64,000 bases of DNA from Palsa-147 sp963771905 (GCA_963771905.1 CAVYVI010000009.1:558001-622000), one strand, 5' to 3'; shown: positions 46,375-54,181, counted from the stretch's first letter. Translations and numbers: made by a program. Notes: generated by a model not told the origin, from the sequence alone.

Positions 46375-46388
46375 ATTATACCTATAAT
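46375..46388. promoter_or_regulatory. Back-to-back -10 elements between acpS and pgeF
   Basis: ATTATA-CC-TATAAT is a perfect inverted repeat: TATAAT reads leftward toward acpS (46380-46375, 48 nt from its GTG) and rightward toward pgeF (46383-46388, 147 nt from its ATG). Neither direction has a clear -35. Confidence 0.5.
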
Positions 46389-46535
46389 CGAGATGCATCG
46401 CGCCCGTGCTGAAGACCGTTCTATTCGGCGGCAACTCCGAGTGGCGCAGCCTTCAGGCTGTGCGCCGGGACAACGCATAGCGCACGCGCGGATGAGCGCT
46501 CTTGAGTGTCGAGCTAAGCATCAAAACAAAAAATT

Positions 46536-47537
46536 ATGACTCCGACGTCAACTCGCACGAAAACAAAATCGCGCGTCCGCAAAACCGCAAGCGCGAACTC
46601 GCGCGCAAAGCAGTCCGCCACCGCAAACGCCGCTGCCAACAGATCCTCCGACTGGCCTTTGCGCAAATCCGATGGCATTTCCATTCTTGAGGCGCCCGCG
46701 CTGACAAAGCAAAAATGGCTCATACACGGCTTCAGCACGCGCCCCGGCGGCGCAAGCCTTCTCGAAACTTCGCACAGCTCTCCCAAGCGCGCTGAAAAAG
46801 TTTTGAACCTCGGCTTCTCCGAATGGGATGAACGCGCACGCGTCGAAGAAAATCGCCGCCGCTTCCTGAAATCCCTGCAAGCGGAGCGCATGCAATTGAT
46901 TCCGCTCCGTCAATTTCATTCCGATCTCATTCACGTCGTCGAAAATGTTCCGTCCGAACCGCTGCGCGGCGATGCGCTGATCACGCAAACCCCCAATCTC
47001 CTTCTCGCCGTGCAAACTGCCGATTGCGTTCCCATCCTTCTTGCGGATCCGGAACGCCGCGTCGTTGCCGCGATTCACGCGGGCTGGCGCGGCACCCTGA
47101 ATCGCATCGCCGAAAAAACCGTCGGCCGCATGCGCATGGTTTTTGGCGTGCGCGCGGAGAATATTATCGCCGCGCTCGGTCCCGGCATCGGCCGCTGCTG
47201 TTTCGAAGTCGGTCCCGAAGTTGTAAAGGAATTCACGAGTCAGTTTCCCGCCGCGCGCGATTGGTTCGACGGCCCCATCGATGCACTCGCGTCGGGCGAA
47301 GATCCGAATCCGCTTCCGTGGCTGACGATGATGCCGCCGGGCCATCCGTCTCCGCCGGCGCGCGCGCTGCTCGATCTTCACGCCGCGAATCGCGCGATTC
47401 TCGAGGGCGCGGGGGTGCGCGCGAAAAATATTTTCGCAACGAATTACTGCACGTCCTGCCGCACCGATCTTTTTTTCAGTTATCGCCGCGAGAAAGTGAC
47501 CGGACGTCTGATGGCGGCCATCGGAATTCGCGGCTAG
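46536..47537 (+). CDS. pgeF: Peptidoglycan editing factor PgeF (YfiH/laccase-domain, DUF152)
   Basis: 333 residues. Multicopper-oxidase-like YfiH domain, now known as a purine nucleoside phosphorylase / peptidoglycan editing enzyme. Metal-site motifs QTADCVPILL, AAIHAGWRGTLNRI and LGPGIGRCCFEVGPEV are clear, with CTSCRTDLFFSYRR at the end. The first ~40 residues are a Lys/Arg/Thr/Ser-rich extension absent from typical members, and the ATG at 46536 lacks a ribosome binding site, so the real start may lie downstream. Confidence 0.92.
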   Translation: MTPTSTRTKTKSRVRKTASANSRAKQSATANAAANRSSDWPLRKSDGISILEAPALTKQKWLIHGFSTRPGGASLLETSHSSPKRAEKVLNLGFSEWDERARVEENRRRFLKSLQAERMQLIPLRQFHSDLIHVVENVPSEPLRGDALITQTPNLLLAVQTADCVPILLADPERRVVAAIHAGWRGTLNRIAEKTVGRMRMVFGVRAENIIAALGPGIGRCCFEVGPEVVKEFTSQFPAARDWFDGPIDALASGEDPNPLPWLTMMPPGHPSPPARALLDLHAANRAILEGAGVRAKNIFATNYCTSCRTDLFFSYRREKVTGRLMAAIGIRG

Positions 47538-48739
47538 CGTTTGAGGATTTGCGTCTGATTGGCGGAGACGAGGCGGTAACGAATTCCGCGCCAGCGAATT
47601 GTTTTTGAGACGAGCGAAACGCAGAAATTCCAGAAAAACAAGAACGGCACAATCGGCGCCAGCGCCGTCCACACCCAACTCCAATCGCGCATCTTGGTCT
47701 TCCATTCGGGAAGCAATTCGCCGATGGCGATCGTTCTCAGCGCGCCCTTCATCGTCGCGAGCAGCGGAATCGCCAGCGCGAGAAGCAGAAGTTGTCCCCA
47801 CGGATCGCCGGTGATCATTTCCGAAAAGACGACGAAGAGCGCGACGATCGAAGTGATCACGTAGCTCGCATGCGACAGAAATCCGGCGGCCCACATTCGC
47901 GGCGAATACACACGCGTCAAAATAATTTGGCGATTCGTGAATTCCAGAAGTTCCGCGAACGTCGCGCCATACAGCGTCGGCGCCATGCATTCCGGCACGA
48001 ATAAAATCTGCTTGTTCTGATTCTCTAGCGCGTTCGTGAGCGCGAGATCGTCGCTCACCGCGCCCTGCCAGAATTCCAGCGCGTTGATATCGTTGAATGT
48101 TCCGCGGCGGATCGCCGTTCCGCCGCCCCAGCAAAAATTATGTCCATGGTCGCCGAGCATGGTCGCCACCGAAGCATTCCACGCCGAACCGAGCGCGCTC
48201 GCGAAATCCTGTTTGTTCGGCCAGCGCGTGGGAATCAGCCAGCGGTAGGTGGTCGCGGCGCCCACGCGCGCGTCGCCGAGCGGCGAAATCAATTTCGTGA
48301 GCCACGCGCGGCTCAGCGTGACGTCGGAATCCACGAACACGATCACGTTGAACGATTCGTCGAGTTTCTCGACCGCTTTGCGCAGATTGCTGACTTTTTC
48401 GCCGGAGTCTTCGGGCGGGCCCACGATCACGATATGAATTTTCCGCGGGCTGGTGGCCTTGACGCGCTCGATTGCTTTGATCGCCGGGTCGAGGCTGGTG
48501 GCCAGCGTAAAGAAAATCTCGTAGTTCGAATATTCGAATTTCGTGAGCGACATCAAGCTCGTTTCGAGGCCCGGCTCTGAGCCTTTGCACGGGCAAATCA
48601 GCGCGACCTGCGGCGTGTAAAAGCCCGCGTGGGTCGAGAGCCGGCGGCGGACATACCCCAGCCACGCGATTCCCTGCCAGAGCGAGTAGAGACCCTGAAG
48701 AACTTGTTGGATAACAAGAACGTAAAAAACCAGGAGCAT
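47534..48739 (-). CDS. GT21-like glycosyltransferase (HpnI/ceramide glucosyltransferase type)
   Basis: 401 residues from ATG 48739. An N-terminal membrane helix (LLVFYVLVIQQVLQGLYSLW), then the GT-A fold: VALICPCKGSEPGLETSLMSL, DxD-equivalent VIVFVDSDVTLSRAWL, GAVSDDLALTNALE and the (Q/R)xxRW region (RQIILTRVYSPRMW), and three C-terminal membrane helices. Members glucosylate ceramide or modify hopanoid lipids; no hopanoid genes are nearby, so the acceptor is open. Convergent with pgeF, overlapping by 4 nt. Confidence 0.85.
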   Translation of the reverse strand: MLLVFYVLVIQQVLQGLYSLWQGIAWLGYVRRRLSTHAGFYTPQVALICPCKGSEPGLETSLMSLTKFEYSNYEIFFTLATSLDPAIKAIERVKATSPRKIHIVIVGPPEDSGEKVSNLRKAVEKLDESFNVIVFVDSDVTLSRAWLTKLISPLGDARVGAATTYRWLIPTRWPNKQDFASALGSAWNASVATMLGDHGHNFCWGGGTAIRRGTFNDINALEFWQGAVSDDLALTNALENQNKQILFVPECMAPTLYGATFAELLEFTNRQIILTRVYSPRMWAAGFLSHASYVITSIVALFVVFSEMITGDPWGQLLLLALAIPLLATMKGALRTIAIGELLPEWKTKMRDWSWVWTALAPIVPFLFFWNFCVSLVSKTIRWRGIRYRLVSANQTQILKR

Positions 48740-48846
48740 ACAAGGGCGAGCGTACCAGAATGAAACATTGTGCGCATGAGCCGCTTCGCCGCTCTGTGGC
48801 GACAAAGATACGGTCTCGAAGCTCGGAAATTCGCGCCGGTCGCATT

Positions 48847-49543
48847 TCAGTTTTCCCGGCGCGAAGAGAAAACTCTCTTCAATGCGTCTTCGGTAACGGC
48901 GTTCAGTTTTTCCTGGAAGCGGCCCGCGGCGCGACGCGCTTGTTCGAGAAGCGAGGGATCGAGGAGCAGTCCACAGCGGTCGACGAACGGGCCCGAAGCG
49001 ACCGCTTTCGAACCGCGCGGCGCGGGTGTGGCGCGTTGGCGAGCGGTGATCGCCTGATAGAGATCGTAATCGCGGGCGAATTCCGCGAATTCGCTTTCGC
49101 TCCAGCGAAGCGCCTGGCCGATCGCGACGAAAAATTCCTCGCGAAACAAATTCAGCATGGCCTGGTCCGCGGCGACCTGGCGGGCCGCATCCCTCGCCGA
49201 AAGTTTCGGCGCGGGCTTTTTTTTCGCGCGTCCGCGCAGCGCGCGATTTCCGCGATTTTGCTTTCGGCGGTTTTTGTTTTTTGGGAGTCGGCGCGGTTGC
49301 AAGGCCCAGCCGGCGCGGCAGAAGCGTGTCGAGATGGGTAAGCATCGCGAGAACGGATTCGCGGCGGATCGTGGTGGTGAGATCGCGATAGAGCATGGGC
49401 TGGCTGATCAGGCCGGGGCGATCGTAATCGTTGGCGTAGGCGAGCAAGAAATGAGGAACGTGGGCTTCGTGATCGAGAGTGGCGAGGAGCAAATGGGCGG
49501 CCTCGCGCGCCCGGACGACCAACTGTCTCGGCGTAAATCGCAT
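48847..49543 (-). pseudogene. Unknown gene split by a frameshift at an A8 tract
   Basis: Frame 1 runs from ATG 49543 (MRFTPRQLVVRAREAAHLLL, LDHEAHVPHFLLAYANDY, LAMLTHLDTLLPRRLG) into a Lys/Arg/Pro-rich stretch. Frame 2 carries the rest (QVAADQAMLNLFREEFFVAIGQALRWSESEFAEFARDYDLYQAI...) to TGA at 48847. They cross at an eight-A run (T8 at 49217-49224 on the plus strand). Joined, they give about 231 residues. Either a true or sequencing frameshift or programmed slippage. The protein family is not recognised. It lies upstream of the glycosyltransferase on the same strand. Confidence 0.55.
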
Positions 49544-50231
49544 GTGGAAATTTCTAGCTGTACGCGAATGCGCCGCCTGGCGCAACAGAAATTCGGCGGA
49601 GCGTTGCCGCGCGGCAGGTTGGCTCTTTTCTTTGCGTTGCGGGAGCGGCGCAGGCCGGGCGATGGCCGTCCGGCGCATCGCGTTGGCGAAGGCTGCGTTT
49701 TTGTTCCGGTTAGAAATGACGCCGAAGCTTTGTTTTGTGCGGGTTGCGGCGATTTCTAATCGTTTGGGTGTTCCGGTTAGGAAAAACCGCGGGCAGTGGT
49801 GCATTCGCGCGAACCCACGGGATGGCGGGCTGTACGGCCCTATCCGCTTCGAAACGGCTGTCGAGCGTCCCGCGCCGGTGGGTGACAGTGCGGAGGCGCT
49901 GCCCATTCAGCCGGTAGCGCGGCCCCAGGGTAAACGGGTGGCTCCTGGCTGCCGAACTCGCCGCCCTCCTCCCCTGTCCGTCGCTAAGCTGCCTAAACAT
50001 GGCTCTGCCACCACCGTATCAGCGGTCTCGCGAAAAATCAAATTGGCGTCTGTAAGGATTGTGGTGGGGCTGTATCTGGAGTGCGCGACATAATTCGAAC
50101 CCGCTTCGGACTTCGGTCTCAAATCGACCCGTTCATACGCAGCGAAGCTTCGGCGTCTCTGCGAATCAACGATAGATGTACCACTCATTTGTGGAATTCG
50201 CCTCTTCCAGAAAATCGTTTATACTCCGAGC
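49544..50231. other. Intergenic region with a repeated GTTCCGGTTAG motif
   Basis: Nearly 690 nt without a supported gene. GTTCCGGTTAG occurs at 49703-49713 and 49770-49780, and TTAGAAAT (49710-49717) is inverted as ATTTCTAA (49752-49759), giving three copies of a CGRTTAGRAA-like element 160-240 nt upstream of the frameshifted gene. On the minus strand near 50072-50105, GGGTTCGAAT and GCGCACTCCA resemble a decayed tRNA 3' end. The long frame through this region has no conserved pattern. Confidence 0.4.
50220..50225 (+). promoter_or_regulatory. -10 element at the winged-helix/nuclease-like gene
   Basis: TATACT ends 6 nt before GTG 50232, with a weak TTCGCC 17 nt further upstream. The predicted transcript starts at the GTG (leaderless) or 9 nt before an alternative ATG at 50241. 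Confidence 0.45.
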
Positions 50232-50987
50232 GTGAATCGAATGACGCAGACGTGCAAGGCCCAGCTCAAAAGTACGCGAACGGCCGTCGGTGTGCCGAAG
50301 CTGGAGGCGAAGCTTCAACGACTGCTGGTTTCTGCATTGGGCCGAGAGCCGCTGAAGCGCGGCCTGAGGCGTGTCATCTGTTCCGAGGTCGATGTTTCGC
50401 ATGGAATAGCCGATGTAGTGGTCGCCATCGTTATTGGCAATTATGCCAGTAGGGTGTGGCTTGCGCCTCTGCGGCTGAAGTCTCTAAACTTAACGACCGC
50501 GAAGCTGCTATCGCAGCTTCGGTATAACGCCTACAGACCACTCGCGGAAATTGCGAGGGCTACGGGGTTCTCGGCCCAAACAATATCCGCCCATCTGCGA
50601 ACGCTGGAGAGACTTGGCTTGGTCCGGCGCAGAGGAGCAAACGCAAGGCTCTTGCGCTCCACCAAGACGAGGTTTCTAGACCTTACTGCATTTGAGGTCA
50701 AAGTTTCGGACTGGAAGCACGGGCTGTATCAAGCAACCCATTACCGCTCCTTCGCGAACCGAGTCGCACTGGCGTTGCCAAATGCAAAGGCAAGAGCCGT
50801 GGCGGCGCACGCAGAGATGTTCAGGCGGTTTGGAATCGGTCTCGCTGGTGTCCGGGCGCCCGGCTCGATCAAATGGTACGTCCGGCCGGCGAGGCACCGA
50901 CCATCTTCAGTGAGTAGGAGGCTCCTTGGGTCTGCGCAGATTCTTAGGCGGAGAGAGTCTAGAGCCTTGCGAGCGCACGGAGGGTAG
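50232..50987 (+). CDS. Winged-helix protein with PD-(D/E)XK nuclease-like motifs
   Basis: 251 residues. Residues about 85-148 form an ArsR/MarR-type winged helix (LAEIARATGFSAQTISAHLRTLERLGLVRRRG). On either side lie pieces of a restriction-endonuclease-like core: GIADVVVAIV (Asp61) before it and FEVKVSDWKHGLYQATHYRSFANRVALALP after it (E155-V-K157, then the QxxxY helix). Thus the HTH seems inserted between the catalytic Asp and ExK. Activity is inference. The C-terminal 30 residues are Arg-rich and overlap the convergent 397-aa gene by 29 nt. Confidence 0.65.
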   Translation: MNRMTQTCKAQLKSTRTAVGVPKLEAKLQRLLVSALGREPLKRGLRRVICSEVDVSHGIADVVVAIVIGNYASRVWLAPLRLKSLNLTTAKLLSQLRYNAYRPLAEIARATGFSAQTISAHLRTLERLGLVRRRGANARLLRSTKTRFLDLTAFEVKVSDWKHGLYQATHYRSFANRVALALPNAKARAVAAHAEMFRRFGIGLAGVRAPGSIKWYVRPARHRPSSVSRRLLGSAQILRRRESRALRAHGG

Positions 50988-52152
50988 TAATCGCTTGGCT
51001 CCATTCTTGGAGGTGTGAGGGGCCAGTTGTAGGATCAAACTGTACGCCCCGTGTTCGCAGCTTCTCGTATAGGGTCTCTGCCGCAGTAATGGCCTCGTCG
51101 ACAGCTTCGAGGCGGTCCCTTGGGTTTTTACCTGCGTCAGAAGTGATCTCGAACAGTTTTTTTAAGGTGGCCCAGTGATGGAGAACACTCACATCGGGAG
51201 GCCAATCGTGGGCACTGGGTCTGTTTGTTTTGAGTACTCTGTCGTAGGGTGTGCCGGTCAGAACATCCCCGATCATCCGCGCGTCGTAGCAGTTGTCGAG
51301 CTCCTGATAGAAAATTGAGTTCAATAGGGGCGCCGACGAGTAGCGCTCTTTGGGAGGACGACCGCCCGTCGAAGGTAGGAACCGCTTCACGTCAAACTGT
51401 CGGAGGGAGTTGAACCATCCGGTCGCAGCCGCCGTTGCGCCGAGTGCCGATGCTGGGAACCCCAAAAAATCTGTGTAGCCACAAACCACCTCAAATCCAT
51501 TTCGGATCCCCAACGAATATAGAATTAGCAACCACGCAGCCATCTGTTCGTAGTCGAATCTCTGTTGATACTGGCCAACGGGTCGGACAACGACTAAATA
51601 GAAGCCCGCCGCCTCATAGAGGGACACCGTGTCCAAGAATTCGTGTACCTGTTCTTGCGAGGTCAGCGCCGTCTGATCGAACACAAACGACAACAGTAGG
51701 GGTCGAGGCGATTTGAGGCTTGTGTAATAGTCGATGGAGGACTCTGCAAGAAAGTGTGCAATCTGCGCGGATCGATTGGTGAAGCTTTCCAGGATGATTG
51801 TCGGCGACAGAAGCCGGGTTACTGGCAGTCCGTGTTGAAAATCAAGTACGTTGTGGACTAGATCGTTGATGCGGCGCGGCGTGAAATCGCGAATCGTGAG
51901 GTTGGAAATGTAATAGTTATCGTAAAGAGGCAAGTATCCTTCTTTTGGCTTGGACAGTAGCGATACGTAAAGTTGCGGGTCGATCAAAATGTCTCTTTTC
52001 GGCGTTAGCCGGGCAAATCTTTCAACACACTCCTGCAGCGAGCTGGGCTTTTCATTATTCGGACCGAACACGACGCCGTCTAGCGCCCCTGCCTCAAAAC
52101 CGACATCAATCTTAGTGCTCTTGGCGTAGCCGTGTTGTGCGTACAGTTTCAT
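50959..52152 (-). CDS. Unrecognised 397-residue protein, kinase partner
   Basis: No family recognised. The sequence alternates beta-like and helical stretches (GALDGVVFGPNN, RDILIDPQLYVSL, PTIILESFTNRSAQIAHFLAE, PLLLSFVFDQTALTS, GFYLVVVRPVGQ, GFEVVCGYTDFLGFPASALG), suggesting a TIM-barrel-like fold; GATAAATGWFNSLRQF and GGRPPKERY stand out. The last ~100 residues are helical. Its ATG overlaps the kinase stop (ATGA), so the two are coupled. GC content is visibly lower than in the flanks. Confidence 0.7.
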   Translation of the reverse strand: MKLYAQHGYAKSTKIDVGFEAGALDGVVFGPNNEKPSSLQECVERFARLTPKRDILIDPQLYVSLLSKPKEGYLPLYDNYYISNLTIRDFTPRRINDLVHNVLDFQHGLPVTRLLSPTIILESFTNRSAQIAHFLAESSIDYYTSLKSPRPLLLSFVFDQTALTSQEQVHEFLDTVSLYEAAGFYLVVVRPVGQYQQRFDYEQMAAWLLILYSLGIRNGFEVVCGYTDFLGFPASALGATAAATGWFNSLRQFDVKRFLPSTGGRPPKERYSSAPLLNSIFYQELDNCYDARMIGDVLTGTPYDRVLKTNRPSAHDWPPDVSVLHHWATLKKLFEITSDAGKNPRDRLEAVDEAITAAETLYEKLRTRGVQFDPTTGPSHLQEWSQAITTLRALARL

Positions 52153-53003
52153 GAGATCACGATCCTATTCAATTCGTTGCGTAGATGCTCGAACCTTGAG
52201 TACCTTAGGTGGCGTTCCTTTTCCAATAGCCTCATCACAACGTTGCAGGCTTCGAAATTGAGTTCGGGATTCCACCTCTGAGGGTGTGGACACTCGCAAT
52301 GAAGCGTGTTGTGATGAATGTCCCCGCGCGGTAGATCCTGATTCCAAAAGGGGCGCTGGCCGGTCAGGCATTCATACATGCAAATGCCCAGCGCAAATAA
52401 ATCTGAGCGGAAGTCAAGATCTCGCTTGTTCAATTGTAGCTGGTCCGGAGAGCGATATCCGGCAGTCCCGACGATCCCACCGGTATCGGTCAGCGAAGGA
52501 CCGGCAGAGTCCAGCGCAAGTCCGGCATCTAGGAGTACGTATCGCTGAGTGTTTGCCTTCCGCACTATATTTGCAGGTTTGATGTCTCGATGAACAAAGT
52601 TTTTCTTCCAGAGCTCTTCAATCGCATCGTTCACACAGGTCGCCATCGCGATTACGTCCGGCGTGGGCATGGGATGAGGTATTTCGGCAAGAGTTCGGCC
52701 GTCAACGTACTCCTCTAGATAGTACAGGATGACGTCTTCACCGATTGGCAGCGTACTCAGTGGAAGTGGGCCAACCTTTGGCAGGTATGGGCTGTCGCAA
52801 CGCCGATAGACCTCGAGCTCTCGCTTGGCACGCTCTGTGGAGTCGGGTTCTGCAACCAAAACCTTTAGCACGTACCGTTGGCCGAGGTAATTGCACTCCC
52901 AAACAGCTTTTTGTCCGCCGCTTCCTCGTCTGTGGCTAACTTGCAGTTCGGGCACGGCCGCAGCTATCAACTGTGGATGGAATGCAGCCAGATCGATCGC
53001 CAT
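52149..53003 (-). CDS. Soluble eukaryotic-like Ser/Thr protein kinase
   Basis: 284 residues with a full small kinase domain: glycine loop GSGGQKAVW, VAIK-type lysine in RYVLKVLV, HRDIKPANIV catalytic loop, and activation segment LLDAGLALD where DFG reads DAG, then GTAGYRSPDQL for APE. No TM helix or sensor domain, so it is cytosolic and probably dedicated to its operon partner. Promoter TTGATA-16-TATAGT lies 67 nt upstream. Stand-alone kinases beside unknown genes occur in defence and signalling islands; its target is not known. Confidence 0.85.
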   Translation of the reverse strand: MAIDLAAFHPQLIAAAVPELQVSHRRGSGGQKAVWECNYLGQRYVLKVLVAEPDSTERAKRELEVYRRCDSPYLPKVGPLPLSTLPIGEDVILYYLEEYVDGRTLAEIPHPMPTPDVIAMATCVNDAIEELWKKNFVHRDIKPANIVRKANTQRYVLLDAGLALDSAGPSLTDTGGIVGTAGYRSPDQLQLNKRDLDFRSDLFALGICMYECLTGQRPFWNQDLPRGDIHHNTLHCECPHPQRWNPELNFEACNVVMRLLEKERHLRYSRFEHLRNELNRIVIS

Positions 53004-53069
53004 AATCTCTGCGCTCGGCGCCTGTTCTCATGGTGCGCCTCTAGAATCTGATGCGGGGCGACGATGGCC

Positions 53070-53097
53070 ACTATACCTCACGCGTTATAGTTATCAA
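53070..53097 (-). promoter_or_regulatory. Promoter of the kinase operon
   Basis: On the minus strand TTGATA (53097-53092), 16-nt spacer, TATAGT (53075-53070). Predicted start near 53062, leaving a ~58-nt leader to ATG 53003. The surrounding 53070-53110 is AT-rich, with another TATAAT at 53101-53106 on the plus strand. Confidence 0.6.
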
Positions 53098-53352
53098 AAG
53101 TATAATCATTGAGCGGAGCTAAGATGCGGCCCGACTTCGAGAGATGGGAAATTTCCTCTCATGTCTTCTGATTCCGATGCGCGGGCCGGGCCAGGCGGTC
53201 GGGAGCCTGATGTCGCCGCCAGCGCGACGCCAACTTGGCCCTGCGAGCTCGAAATGGCGGTGCAGTTCTTGCGGGTGGTCGGTATGCACACGAGGCGGTG
53301 CGCCCCGCGGGCTGGGCGCTCGACGTTAGGAGTCGGCGCGTGGCACGAAGGT
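53098..53352. other. Region between kinase promoter and first tandem unit
   Basis: About 250 nt. Open frames on both strands (for example ATG 53161) carry no recognisable pattern. A GC-rich stretch near 53296-53318 faintly resembles the sequence before the second unit (53835-53853), so the duplication may reach further left than the clear similarity. Confidence 0.3.
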
Positions 53353-53757
53353 GGTGAAAAAACAAACGGGGGTTGAAATTATCAACGGAAGGAGGAGAGT
53401 GCGGGGCAGAGGTACTGGGGCTGCGGGAGGGCGTAAGTGCTTTAATTTTAGCGGCGCGGGGCGGGGCTGGCGGGCTTGTGAAATTGGAACGAAGCGTGCA
53501 CTCTATGCGGGCATCGAGCCCACGAGGGCGATCTCAAGGAAAGGGGAAAATGAGATGAAAAGGAAAAAGAGCCCGGTGAAAAAGGGAACCAAGCTTGAAA
53601 CCGTGAAGCCGTTGAGGATCCGCCGAGCCACACGGGGCGTTGAAGCACCGAAATGTGCCGGGTTCCATAGCCGGCAAGCTGCGCTGATTCGAGCGGGGCA
53701 GCGGAACAGGAAGAATCAAAGGGCTGCCATGCAAGGCGTGGCAGCCCTTTTTGTTTT
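53353..53757 (+). repeat. Tandem unit A (conserved block, small ORF, terminator)
   Basis: First of two diverged copies about 507 nt apart. Landmarks: GGTGAAAAAACAAACGGG at 53353-53370; GCGTAAGTGC at 53431-53440; GGGC-ATCGA-GCCC hairpin near 53509-53521; ATG 53555; terminator 53721-53752. Each landmark recurs in unit B with nearly the same spacing (78 versus 77 nt, then 124 versus 122-125 nt). Confidence 0.75.
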
Positions 53758-53773
53758 ACGAAGTGCGTGCTGA
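53399..53773 (+). CDS. Small basic ORF of unit A
   Basis: 124 codons from GTG 53399, which has AAGGAGGAGA immediately upstream. The middle (GRKCF..S....GWRA...G..RA...GI.P.RAI...G.N) is 21/42 identical, without gaps, to unit B in one frame. The same frame continues through an internal ATG at 53555 (MKRKKSPVKKGTKLETVKPLRI) and then runs through the terminator hairpin to 53773, so its natural end is doubtful. Highly basic; no family recognised. Might be coding, or a structured RNA with an accidental frame. Confidence 0.35.
   Translation: MRGRGTGAAGGRKCFNFSGAGRGWRACEIGTKRALYAGIEPTRAISRKGENEMKRKKSPVKKGTKLETVKPLRIRRATRGVEAPKCAGFHSRQAALIRAGQRNRKNQRAAMQGVAALFVLRSAC
53721..53757 (+). terminator. Intrinsic terminator of unit A
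   Basis: GGGCTGCCATGC, loop AAG, GCGTGGCAGCCC (12-bp stem with one T-G wobble), then TTTTTGTTTT. In unit B the wobble is a C-G pair, a compensatory difference. Confidence 0.88.
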
Positions 53774-53886
53774 GATGGGCGGGGCAGGCCCGCAACGACC
53801 GGCGGATCGCCCGTGCGAGGGAAAAGGCGGCAGGCATGCGGCCCCGGGGCGAGCGGATTGGTGAAAAAACAAACGGGGCGTTGAAA

Positions 53887-54132
53887 ATGTCAATGGTTTG
53901 CGTGGCTTCGGAGCTATCGATTGGAATAGCGGGATGGCGTAAGTGCTTTTGCTACAGTGCGATACAGATGGGCTGGCGGGCCTGGGCGAATGGCATGAAT
54001 CGTGCAATTCATAGGGGCATACAGCCCAGAAGGGCAATCTTAAGCGAGGGGAGAAACGATGATGGAAGCGAAAATGACGCCGATGAAAAAGGGAAACAAG
54101 GGCGTGGCACCGTTGCAGGCCAAGAAGCTTGA
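53887..54132 (+). CDS. Upstream ORF of unit B
   Basis: 81 codons from ATG 53887. Contains GWRKCFCYSAIQMGWRAW and NRAIHRGIQPRRAILSEG, aligned without gaps to unit A. The C-terminal part reads an Asp/Glu/Gly-rich stretch and overlaps the next small ORF in another frame. Coding status uncertain: differences from unit A fall 12, 13 and 17 at codon positions 1, 2 and 3. Confidence 0.3.
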   Translation: MSMVCVASELSIGIAGWRKCFCYSAIQMGWRAWANGMNRAIHRGIQPRRAILSEGRNDDGSENDADEKGKQGRGTVAGQEA

Positions 54133-54181
54133 GAAGACCCGCACGTTGACGATGATCAGGCCACTGAAGCGCCCGTTCTGA
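54059..54181 (+). CDS. Small basic peptide ORF of unit B
   Basis: 40 codons from ATG 54059 (second ATG at 54062), preceded by GAGGGGAG at good spacing. Encodes MMEAKMTPMKKGNKGVAPLQ and ends KLEKTRTLTMIRPLKRPF. It shares KxTP/KSP-MKKGNK and KLE..TRTL features with unit A's internal peptide in the same frame. It stops 55 nt before the terminator. Basic, with no TM helix; possible RiPP precursor, regulator or toxin-like peptide, none of which can be shown. Confidence 0.4.
   Translation: MMEAKMTPMKKGNKGVAPLQAKKLEKTRTLTMIRPLKRPF

Noticed and set aside
46445..46480. Hairpin-like GCGCAGCC/GGCTGTGCGC before pgeF as a riboswitch or terminator
   Set aside because: Short, with a bulge and no T-tract; no basis for a function.
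49544..49906. N-terminal extension of a long minus-strand frame reaching through the glycosyltransferase (790 codons)
   Set aside because: Homology-like pattern begins only at ATG 49543 and again, separately, at ATG 48739. The rest is a high-GC accidental frame.
50072..50105. tRNA 3'-end-like sequence (GGGTTCGAAT ... GCGCACTCCA, minus strand) as an island attachment site
   Set aside because: The T-stem does not pair, no 5' half is visible, and I found no matching direct repeat at the other end of the island.
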